The translations under genes and the position numbers were made by a program. The notes beneath the pieces are model-generated. The model saw only the letters and a list, made by a program, of their open reading frames with translations, was not told the DNA's origin and searched no databases. Source: Blattamonas nauphoetae (Eukaryota; Preaxostyla; Oxymonadida). Taken from it: 64,000 bases of DNA. Below, piece by piece: positions 55,339-64,000 of the stretch. The number at the start of each line of letters is the position of its first letter. The first letter of the stretch is position 1. The DNA lies in contig JARBJD010000035.1 in the NCBI GenBank assembly GCA_033064195.1, positions 310,001 to 374,000 of the forward strand. The letters are read 5' to 3'.

Positions 55339-57948
55339 TCAAGAATTTGGGAAGGAAGGAGTGGGAAAATGAGAGAGTGTCAACTGGAGAGCATGTGCTC
55401 CATGCGAACCAATCGAAAGTACATTGTGGGTCTTCACGGCGTTCTCCTGTGTTGGTGACTGTGAAAAACTCGATGAAGGGAAGAGTCGTTTATCAGTAAG
55501 GAGTGGCAGCCGAGGAGAGAATAATTGAGAAGCAGGGAGGAGAAGATGGGAGGAAGGCTCTGCAGATGAGTGGTAAGCAGGTGAATTGGATGTTTCATAG
55601 ACATGAACAATCGCTGTCTTGAACTCGCGAAGGATTGAGGGAGAGAGAGGATCAAAATCAAAGGAAAAGAAGGGCGTAGATGAGAGGTGAGTCCCTGTGT
55701 CTTCTTCGATGGATGTGAAGAAGAGGAGTCGTGTCGTGGTGTCGCGTTCTGGATGTGATGCAAATGTCACAAAGAACGTGTGGGATATTGTTTCGGCTTG
55801 ACTGTGAGGTGGATGGTCTGATTGGGGTGTTGTGTGGACAAGTGAGATGGGGAGGCATTCAACAAACGAGAATTCTCCGCTGTCGACACCTGCGACTCGG
55901 AGGGAAGAGGAGAAGGCGATCTCACTGTTCGTCGTCCAACACCAGACAGCACGTTTATGAGGAGATGCTTTAGTGAGGAGAGAGCAGGCAGACTGAAAGA
56001 TCGACAGAAGAGCGAGAAATGAGAGGTGTTCGAGAAGCTGGACGAGAGCTGACTTTGATGAATGGTCAGCTGTGGGTTGGTATTGAGACGGTGGGATCTG
56101 GCCTGCGTTCAGGGCGAATAAAAGGAGAAGGGACGAGGTGTTCTCTGTGGAGGTATTGCGATGATGAGATGGTGAGAGGTACTGTAACGGCTTTTGTGTG
56201 TAGACAAGTGACGGGAGGGAAGATGGATGGTGGTGGGTGGTGATGTAGTTTAAAACGTTCGACGTGATGGTCACCGTTGCCTTGTCAGCGGAATCCGGAA
56301 GATGGAGAACATAGAAGCCGTTCTCGGAATTGATGCTGATTGACAACGTGTGAAACGGTGAGAGGGAAATGAGGAATGACGATTGAGTGGAGATGAGGGC
56401 TTCTTCATCGATGATGCGGAAGACGGGGGATTGGATGATGTGGATCGACTTCGGAAGAAGCTCCTCGAGGCGCAGAAGCTTGTCAAATGCTTTGATGTTC
56501 TGTGAGAGGATGAGGAGAGACATGATAGACAACGATTTCAGCGGGAGTTTGAATGAGAACACTGTTGCAGTGGAGTCCTTTTGAGCGGAAGAGTCTGGTG
56601 CGTATGGTTGAAAGAGAGTGGGATAGCTTTGAAGGAGAAAGTCGGAGACTTGAGGAAGAAGAGGGGGATCGAACGAGAGGAGGAAGAGGTGTCGGTAGAG
56701 AGCATGGGAGGAAGGATGCAGACGGATTAGGTCAGCAAAAGTGTGGCTGAGTGGCACACATGTCAGTTTCACCAACTCCACACTTGTCCGCACAACCATA
56801 GTGGCGGTGAGATCGTCGTAGAAGGAACGCTGCTCCTTCCAAAAGTTGAAGCAGAAGGAAGGAAGGTGCTGCTCCTGAGAGACGAAAGGGGTCGTGCTGC
56901 TGTAATTGAACTGTGGGAGGAGTCGCTCGGCGTGGAGTTGCTGTCCATTCTCGTTGGTGAGGGTAACTCGCTTCGGAAGGTTGGAAAGATTGGAGGTGGG
57001 AGAAGGGAATGCTTGGTGGCAGAGAAGAAACATAACAAATGTGAGTGAGTAGGCAAGCAGGGAGGAATGGACGATGACAAAGGGTGAGGTATTGGGAGGA
57101 ATGAGCGACTTTGGTTCTTCTGATTGAGTGGCATCATCATTCGAAGGCGGGCGATTCAACTTCTCGATTAGCTGGTTGTAATCCCAGATGAGATTGTTGA
57201 CATCTTGCGGAGGGATCGAGAAAGGAATTGAAGAATGAGAGAATAACTCTGCAAAATGAAATTTTATCATTCCGACACGGTACGTGCAATTGTATTCAGT
57301 TGACAAATACTGAAAGGACTGCTCTGTCACCTCTTGCTGAGGGAAGAACGAGACAGAAAACAGATCTTTCTGGCATATTTGGAGAAGGCCGTTCTCTACA
57401 ATTAAAGAATGATAACAGATGAAAAATAGCACACTGACTTCAACCGAACAATTTCTAAAGCGAGGAATTGGATGTTTGGTGAGAAGATCGAACAATAAAT
57501 CGTTGGATAGCTCCACCAACCGATTGGCCTCTGAAGGAGTCAAAGATCTCTCCAAAAATGGGATCTTTCCAATGTTTTGAACCTCTGCAGGAATTTGGAA
57601 GTGAAATTGTTGTGTTAGTAACCCGAGGGCGAGTTGAACATTGAATGTTGGATGTCGAAGAGATTGATGCCCCATATGAAGGGCGTACAAATCATTGGGA
57701 ACTGAAACTAAGGAAAGGGCAATATCTTGGAGTCTTTGTTCGTCAGTCTGTTCAGTGAGCCATTTTACCAGACCGAGAACTTTGTGGATGAGGAGAGAAT
57801 TTATTTTGAAGAAATTGATAAGAATATCTCTCTTTGTCAGTTCACTATGAGACTCGAGTGATTTCTTGACATTTCTTAATCGAGCGGTATAGTTTGAAGA
57901 AAGATTGTCAAGGAGAGTACTCAGAGGAACAGAATCCATCAGAAACAA
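55339..57948 (-). CDS. MED14: Mediator complex subunit 14
   Basis: An 869-codon frame. The N-terminus MDSVPLSTLLDNLSSNYTAR with KSLESHSELTKRDILINFF and KVLGLVKWLTEQTDEQRLQD is the MED14 signature (ipLs-li, sd--rK--ll, klLaLvkWa). Next come FNVQLALGLLTQQFHFQIP and an RFRNCSVEV region. A 39-nt GT-AG segment near 57440-57400 is probably an intron that is in frame, giving VKNGLLQICQ. The rest is less conserved and Ser/Pro-rich, as usual. MED14 is the backbone of Mediator, linking activators to RNA polymerase II. It ends 63 bp upstream of the Arp6 start on the same strand. Confidence 0.82.
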   Translation of the reverse strand: MFLMDSVPLSTLLDNLSSNYTARLRNVKKSLESHSELTKRDILINFFKINSLLIHKVLGLVKWLTEQTDEQRLQDIALSLVSVPNDLYALHMGHQSLRHPTFNVQLALGLLTQQFHFQIPAEVQNIGKIPFLERSLTPSEANRLVELSNDLLFDLLTKHPIPRFRNCSVEVSVLFFICYHSLIVENGLLQICQKDLFSVSFFPQQEVTEQSFQYLSTEYNCTYRVGMIKFHFAELFSHSSIPFSIPPQDVNNLIWDYNQLIEKLNRPPSNDDATQSEEPKSLIPPNTSPFVIVHSSLLAYSLTFVMFLLCHQAFPSPTSNLSNLPKRVTLTNENGQQLHAERLLPQFNYSSTTPFVSQEQHLPSFCFNFWKEQRSFYDDLTATMVVRTSVELVKLTCVPLSHTFADLIRLHPSSHALYRHLFLLSFDPPLLPQVSDFLLQSYPTLFQPYAPDSSAQKDSTATVFSFKLPLKSLSIMSLLILSQNIKAFDKLLRLEELLPKSIHIIQSPVFRIIDEEALISTQSSFLISLSPFHTLSISINSENGFYVLHLPDSADKATVTITSNVLNYITTHHHPSSLPSLVYTQKPLQYLSPSHHRNTSTENTSSLLLLFALNAGQIPPSQYQPTADHSSKSALVQLLEHLSFLALLSIFQSACSLLTKASPHKRAVWCWTTNSEIAFSSSLRVAGVDSGEFSFVECLPISLVHTTPQSDHPPHSQAETISHTFFVTFASHPERDTTTRLLFFTSIEEDTGTHLSSTPFFSFDFDPLSPSILREFKTAIVHVYETSNSPAYHSSAEPSSHLLLPASQLFSPRLPLLTDKRLFPSSSFSQSPTQENAVKTHNVLSIGSHGAHALQLTLSHFPTPSFPNS

Positions 57949-58240
57949 TGGGAACCTCTTTTCTCGTCATTTCTGGAGAAATGAGAAATGACTCTTCACA
58001 CAGACCTCACCATTACTAATTATAAGGTGGATAAGAAGTATCCACGTGAGAAACAAATGGAATAACTCCACATCCGAGACACATCTCTCCATCAGAAAAG
58101 TGAGTGTTGACGATGACGAGACACGAAAAAAACAAAAAAGGTGCGTCGTCGTTCTGAGGAGGTTTCAGATGCATACAATTTGTTTGATGTTTGGAAAAAA
58201 GGATTGATTCTGCATTTCCAGGAAGTGGTTCTCTGAAAAC

Positions 58241-58908
58241 TTAGAATTTCATCAAATGAGGGCGTTGGTTCTTTGACAATGTGAAGTTCGAGCTGAGATA
58301 GGAGCCCATGCGCTTGACTGATTTAACAGAAGCAAGAACAGCGGTGTCAACAGATTTCTGGAGCTTGAGGAGATCCTCTGAGCGGGTAACTCTGCGCTTG
58401 GGTTCTTCCTTGGCAGCAAACTCTTTCCTCTTCTTAACTGACAATTTCTTGTTACGGAACATGGAATCCTCAACTTTAGAGACATCAACCTTGGAAACAT
58501 CGACGATCGTTTTGGTGAGGATGAGGTAAGCGCGGTTGAGGCGACGGAGAGGAACACCGTTGAGCTTGAATGGACCTGACCAATTTAGTCACATATACAG
58601 AAAATAATTCAGAATATGACGATTGGATGAGGAATAAATCAGTTGAGAAGGATTGATTGGTGAAAATCGATAAAAAAAGATGATCTAGACAAACCAGTGA
58701 CAAGAATGAGTCCACTTGGAAGGTTCTTCAAGCAAACAACACGCTTCCCCTTGAAGCGACCAGCGAGGACGATAGCAACTTGACCTGGAGTGCAGCCTGG
58801 AGAATATGGACAAATGGGCAGAGTTATGAGTAAATACGGCAAAAAGGGGGGTAGATGAAACAAAATAGAAATGTGGCCACATGAGGAAACCGTTATCACA
58901 CCTTTCAT
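58241..58908 (-). CDS. RPL6: Ribosomal protein eL6 (RPL6)
   Basis: Three exons: MK(G) at 58908, then [33 protein letters not shown], then [19 protein letters not shown], ending [20 protein letters not shown]. These match eL6 exactly in order (tpG-vlIlLaGrhrGkRVVfLKqLpsGLLLVTGPFkvNGVPLRRvnqryVI). Introns of about 100 nt sit after the first two codons and after VTG. The usual basic N-terminal extension is missing, so either a further upstream exon exists or the start is short. It is a large-subunit protein. Confidence 0.9.
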
Positions 58909-59003
58909 TGATTCCAATTGATCAATAAATTCCCTTGACGGCTCAAAGTGTTGCCCATTTTTATTTTTTGAATTTTAAGAAATCAAAACGAGCGAAATGA
59001 GAA

Positions 59004-62000
59004 TTATTCACCAGTGAATATCGCTGCATCGTCTGAAGAAGAAGAAGAATTTTCTGCTTTTCTGGTTAATCTCTTCCTCTTCTTGGTCTTTCTTTTCTTC
59101 ACAGGTTTCGGAGAATGTTCCACGTATGATTGTTCTGATTCTGATGGAGGTTTCCTCTCCATATCGGAATCATCTCCACCTTTCCTGCTCTTTCGTTTTT
59201 TCGTCAGTTTTCTCATTTTGAATTCTTCTTCTTTATCTCTCCACTTCATCGCCATCTCCTTCACATGCTCCTGTGCTTCTTCAGCCTCGCGGAGTCTCTG
59301 CATCTCTTCCATCTTGATTCTCTCCTGGTTTTCTTCCTCTTCCTTCTTTATCCGTTCTTGTTCCTTTTCTCGCTCGATCCTCTCGTTCATCTGGATGGTC
59401 TCTCTCTTTCCAAGTACTGTTGATGCCACATCGTTGTATTTATTGCAGTTGGCGAGAAGGACGTCAATAGATTTCAGCGAGACTGTTTGGGTTCTGTTCC
59501 GAAGCTCGGTCAGGAAGAGAACCACAATTTGGCCGGCAGGAGCAGATGAGAGGTTCGCCATGGTGGATGCACTCAATCCTTTCCGGAGGCTGCCAGAGGC
59601 AAGTGTCTGTCCGATCTGTGAGAGTGAGAGGATGTCTTCAAATGAGGTGATGTCATCACTGAAACCAGTGCTGATTTTTTGGTCGAATTCGTCAATCGAT
59701 TTCAACAGCTGTTTCTTGGCTGTTTCGAGTTCTGAGATGGCTGTGCGAACCGTTCGATAAGTTTGGAGGGTGATGGTGGGGAGGGTGTGGTCGAGAGAAT
59801 CCAGGACCTCTTTTGTGTCGCTGTCCACCAGCACAGACGGCTCAACATCAATAGGTTCCGGTTGATCAGCTTTGGAAGCCTGCCATTTGGTGAAGTCGCT
59901 GAGTGTCTGTTTGATGTCACGGAAGCATCCGAGCACGAGGCTGTTGGCGCGGAGGTAGCAGGTCACGCCGTAGTTGTATTTGATGAGGGTCTTGTCGGGG
60001 AACTCGTCGATGAGGGAGGTGAAGGTGTCGTGCATGTTGGTCCAATCCTTTTGGTGGGCATAGCACTCCGCGAGAACCATTTCGGCACACAAATCTCTCC
60101 TTCCGTTCAGCCGGGCGATGGAGAGAGTCAGAAGAGGGATGGTTTCGATAAAGTTCCCGAGCTCAAAACTGGAGCACGCCATGTTGTAGTGGAGGAAGAG
60201 TGGAGGGAAGTTCAGAGGGTAGGGGTAGGGGCACGTGTAGGGGACATTGGGGAATTTGGTCGGTTCTGGGAATGACTGTCGTTGAATGTTGGCGTTCAGA
60301 TGCATTCTGTCTTCCAACATGTCTTCGTCGGTGAGTTCAAAGATAATTCCGACTGTGTGCTCGTGGACTCGGAAGAGCTCCGACTGGCCGGAAGCGTTGG
60401 ATTTGATGGCTTCTCTGATGTTGGAGGTCTTGCCTCGTCCAGCATTCACAGCTTCTCTCACCAATGAAATAATTCTGAATCCTTCCTCCTTCTTTCCGAG
60501 CATGCACAGACATACACCGACTGCTTCACCTGCCCAGGCATTCGTTTTGTTTGACTTGAGAACATCCTGGAAGATTTTGAGGGCGTTTCTGATGGACTTC
60601 TCGCGTAGCGTCTCATACAGAGTGAGCTCGTCGTTTTCGTAAATTGGAGTGGGGATGGCGTGGAATCCCTTCTTCATTTCCATCATTCCCAGCGTCAGCA
60701 CAGCAAACGAGTTCCACTTTCTCGCATGGTTGGTATACTCGATTCTCAGAACTTGACGAAGAATAAGTTCCGTTCCTTCGAAATCACTCTCGTCCATTCT
60801 GAGCAGTGCGAGGATCACAAGCGGCTCGGTCTCTCGTGGATGAGCTCTGTGGGCAAGGGCAGCGTATTTGTATGCTTGTTCGCGTTCACCCTTCAGACGA
60901 TGAAGACATGCAAGACGAAGAAGGGTGCGGAGATAGCTGGGATGGATCACTCTACGTTCTGTGAGGAAGTTGATGGCTTTGTCGATCTTCCCCTCTGCCT
61001 CATAGACAAGAGAGGCGTTGTACTCGAGAGTGATCTGCTCCACTTGGAGTCTGGCCGACATGCTCTCCGGAAGATCAATGGGATCAAAGTGTTTGAGGAT
61101 TTCGGTACACGTTTTGAGTGCTGTTTCGAAGTATTGAGTTGCGTCTTTCCAATTTCCGACGAGTGCACACAACGCAGCGTAGTTGTTGATCATCGAAATG
61201 AACGGCGGAGAGTTCTTTCGGAAGTCTTTCTCGAGCTCCAGCATTCTCTGGACGTCCTCATCAGCTTCGTCGTCATCGCCATGATCGTCCCGATTCATCG
61301 CTGATTCGTCCCCCCCTGCTGCTTTCTTCGCTGCCAGTTCTTCTTGCAGAGCTTTCTTATCTTCCTTAAACTTGGCAATGGAGTGCTGCCACGCTTTATC
61401 TGCAAAGTAAAGTGCATCCAGGAGCAGTTGAGAAGCTCTGAAGGGCTGCGTAGCTTCGATTTGGGAGGCAAGTTCGAGTGGCGACCTCCAATCCTGCGAG
61501 ATGGGGATTTGCCTCTTTTGTGGCCTCGAGCCGACCTTCTCTCCTTTTTCCTTGGCTTCCTCGTACAGACGAGTCTTCTCGATGAACTCGGCATTGGCCT
61601 TCTCTTGCTCCTCTCTGTAGATTCGAGCCGAGCTGAAATAATACAGCTTTTCTCGAAGGCTGATTGAATCGGATTCCATCTCTTTGATCGATGCGAGCGC
61701 CATGCCAGCTTCCTTCGCATTATGAAGACTGAAATGGGAGATGACTCGTTCGAAGCAGGATGCTGCGAGCTTGAAATCGTTTCGTTGAAGATGAGACTGG
61801 CCAAGACCGAACATGACACAATAATGGTAATCCTTCTCTCCAGGAAGGTCGTTATCTTTTCTTCCGTGAGGGCGAATCTTTTTCCCCTTGGATTCACTTC
61901 GAATTCGTTCAATTTCGCTCTCCCCATAAACTGTTTCTTCGATCATGATTCCTCGTTGCTGTCGATCGATGTTGTAGAGTCTGTTGGAGTCAACATAGTA

Positions 62001-63191
62001 CTTGTGAGCTTCACCATACTGTTGGAGTTTGTGATGGGCGCGGGCAACAAGGAAGGCAGAGAATGATTGGATCGATGAAGAGATCGCACAACGATAGGCG
62101 ACATCGGCAAGTTGAAGCGATTGTTTGATATTTCCCTTTTTAAAGGCATCGTCAGAAAGGTAGTTAAAAATGGTGGGGTTCTTTGAGCTGTATTTGAGTG
62201 CATGGTTGAGGTATGTTCCAGGCTTTTCTTTAGTTGTTTCTCGCTCATTTAAAATGGCTAATTCAAGCCCAATATATGCCTCAACACAACTTTCCTTCAG
62301 TTGAATGCATCTACTAAAGCATTGCTTAGCTTTTGAGATATTTCCAAGCTTGAAATAACATTGTCCCATTCCTAACCGAATCTCAGGAGGGGCTTTAGCC
62401 GGATCAGCGCGAAGGGCTTCACTGTAATAGTGCAATGCTCTTTTGTAGTCTTGCTGAGAATAGTATGCATTGGCCTTCACGGTGAACGTGCAGATGTTGT
62501 CTTTCGATCCTTGTATAACGACGGCTGTTTGAATCTCTTCCAACGCTTGGTTGTATTCACACCGAGCTAAATGAATAAGCGCTGTGAAACATAAGTATGA
62601 AGATGCTGAATCGGCAAACCTCTGCCAATCCATGTTGCCGACTGGTTTGGGTCGATATCAGATGCTTTTGATAATAATCGATTGACTTTCTCTGAGAGAT
62701 CACTTCTTTCCTGTTGTTTTTTCGATTTCCAAAGTTGGTTGATATGGAATCCAGCGAGTGAATCAAGGAGTGCAACTCTGATTTGTTTTGGACCGCTTGC
62801 AGGGGTAACTATGTTAAAATATTGCGAAAAAATCAAGTAAAATTATCATTTTCACAAAAAGAGGGATCGTCATACTGGGATCTGGTGCTTGGAGGCAGAG
62901 TGCCTCGAAACATTGGTATTTCCCTTCCTCATAGTACATATGCTAGAAGAATGAAAAATACAGAAGAATTCAGATAAAAGGACAGGGAAATTGGATAAAA
63001 TGAAGTGTATATGCGATTATATCCTGATAAGAGTGAGAAATACACACAGCAACTTGGAGCCAGGAATGGAGTGGTGCGCTTTCATTCTTCAAAAGATCGA
63101 CAATTTCCTTCACATTCTCCGACAGATTGCTCGATCTGATCTGGAAAAAGCGAGAGTCGTTCTTTCTTGCAATAGATACGGTCCTCTCCAT
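59004..63191 (-). CDS. CTR9: CTR9, TPR subunit of the PAF1 elongation complex
   Basis: Starts MERTVSIARKNDSRFFQIRS then EIVDLLKNESAPLHSWLQVA (63191-63051), the conserved CTR9 opening. Short exons follow (HMYYEEGKYQCFEALCLQAP; TPASGPKQIRVALLDSLAGF; DIDPNQSATWIGR), and a 36-nt intron joins the last of these to the long final exon (ALIHLARCEYNQALEEIQTA onward). Tandem TPRs fill the middle (YKRALHYYSEALRADPAKAP, LGMGQCYFKLGNISKAKQCF). The C-terminus is a charged coiled coil (EEEENQERIKMEEMQRLREA) and a Lys/Ser/Asp-rich tail ending DDAAIFTGE. The architecture equals yeast and animal CTR9, which organises PAF1C on transcribing RNA polymerase II. Confidence 0.92.
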
Positions 63192-63343
63192 CGACAAAGA
63201 AAATACTCTGGGATGATCAAAAACGACGAATAAATAGTCATGAATGTTTGTATGAAAAGAATGAGATGAAATGAATGGTTTTTTCGAGTGAACACGAATA
63301 AAACTTGAAAAGACCCTCCAACACAATTCGATTAAATGTGGGA

Positions 63344-64000
63344 TCAAAAATCATCATCTTCTTCCTCGTCAGACCCGATTTGTTCTTCATCTGGGATTCT
63401 GAAGAGAAGTTCTCTGTCGCTGTCAAATGACAAGACTTCAATTGTGCCAGCTCTTCCAGTGCCTGTGGATTCGTACCCTGCGATGATCTCGGCCATCTCA
63501 GCGAGTTCCTTCCCTTGGTCCTTGAGGCGAAGGACAGACTTGCTCATCATGTTAGCAAGTGTCTTGGCTGGTCCAATTTCAACCACACGACGCACACCAG
63601 ATTTGATGAGAGTATTCTGGGCGTCGATCCATTGCACGGCTGAAGCAAATTGATATGATAGACATTCTCTGAGAAGAAGGCGAGCGCGTTCAGCCTGAGT
63701 CAACTCATCCCAGGAGTCGGGGCCAGATGGAGTGTTGAGTGCGCGGAGGAGGAAGGGTGATTTGGAAAGATTAGCGATGGTTGTTGCGTATTGTCGTGAG
63801 ACGCTAAAGACTTCCTTGGAGTAGAGGTTGCACACATAACGTTCGTCAAGACGATTGACGTAGTCGAATGCCGTGGAAGCGGGGAGATTGGCGTCAAGGA
63901 AGGAGCGGAACATTGGAACGACCTTCCTGAGGAGAGAGGAATGGAATGGAACATCAATTCCAGCAAGTTGGAGGACAGCGCTTGTGCGTGGAATTTCGAG
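63344..64000 (-). CDS. 3' end of a type I fatty-acid synthase (malonyl/palmitoyl-transferase region), cut by window edge
   Basis: The frame is open at the window end and stops at 63344. It reads TSAVLQLAGIDVPFHSSLLR, FRSFLDANLPAS, ERYVCNLYSKEVFSVSR, CLSYQFASAVQWIDAQNTLI and RRVVEIGPAKTLANMMSKSV. This is the acyltransferase end of fungal-type FAS (GiDvPFHSs-LR--v-pFR-fL; LaYQFASPVrWIetQ; erVVEiGPs-tLagM). The catalytic GHSxG lies upstream. The chain ends with an acidic tail (EEQIGSDEEEDDDF), not with a following carrier-protein domain, so it resembles the end of a beta-type subunit or a split synthase. Confidence 0.85.
   Translation of the reverse strand, partial: LEIPRTSAVLQLAGIDVPFHSSLLRKVVPMFRSFLDANLPASTAFDYVNRLDERYVCNLYSKEVFSVSRQYATTIANLSKSPFLLRALNTPSGPDSWDELTQAERARLLLRECLSYQFASAVQWIDAQNTLIKSGVRRVVEIGPAKTLANMMSKSVLRLKDQGKELAEMAEIIAGYESTGTGRAGTIEVLSFDSDRELLFRIPDEEQIGSDEEEDDDF

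Noticed and set aside
1-64000. Alternative genetic code (reassigned stops), as known in some oxymonads
   Set aside because: TAA, TAG and TGA all end conserved proteins at the expected places, and conserved domains have no internal stops apart from introns and broken genes.
1-64000. CRISPR arrays, bacterial operons, origins or riboswitches
   Set aside because: No regularly spaced direct repeats or prokaryotic gene organisation; introns and eukaryotic gene families throughout.

Overview
The window is nuclear DNA of a unicellular eukaryote. Genes are tightly packed on both strands and interrupted by many very short GT-AG introns (about 24-100 nt). TAA, TAG and TGA all act as stops, so the standard code is used. 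The mix of a Tmc-type (tiny macrocysts) membrane protein, Ser/Gly/Cys-rich parallel beta-helix surface proteins and intron-bearing but compact genes resembles an oxymonad metamonad such as Blattamonas. That assignment is inference from gene style; no ribosomal RNA is present.

Left third (1-32233). A TBC-domain end is followed by a two-thioredoxin protein disulfide isomerase. Next comes a 1.57-kb near-perfect inverted duplication (arms 2137-3703 and 3957-5524). Each arm carries a gene in which a calponin-homology (CH) domain is fused to ribosomal protein uL30; the left copy is frameshifted. Then come a very large Tmc-family membrane protein, a small repeat protein, a Cys-rich secreted protein, eIF4E, COP9 signalosome subunit 8, a decayed beta-helix fragment, a CDK7-like kinase, a coiled-coil protein, a beta-helix membrane protein, gamma-tubulin complex protein 2, a coiled-coil protein, the nuclease XPG and a large helical-repeat protein.

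Middle (32234-50200) is the accessory zone. It holds two inverted copies of one dispersed repeat. One copy contains a 35-bp perfect inverted repeat; the other is interrupted by a 482-bp element with terminal inverted repeats (TIRs), an 8-bp target duplication and a tRNA-like Pol III sequence. It also holds a decayed beta-helix gene, a 533-bp TA-flanked element, and an apparent 5.3-kb TIR element that encloses a broken, intron-containing fragment of VPS13. Just outside lies a Tc1/mariner-like transposase remnant. Several poorly supported small genes follow.

Right part (50212-64000) is ordinary and gene-dense: an acidic/basic nuclear-looking protein, a signal-peptide protein, then a same-strand run of Arp6 (SWR1-type remodelling), MED14 (Mediator), eL6, CTR9 (PAF1 complex) and the end of a type I fatty-acid synthase. 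With CDK7 and XPG, the window is rich in transcription and repair genes, but they are individually promoted, not an operon.

The most unusual items are the CH-uL30 fusion, whose ribosomal part has no start codon of its own; the VPS13 fragment between inverted termini; and the small TIR element carrying Pol III-type boxes.
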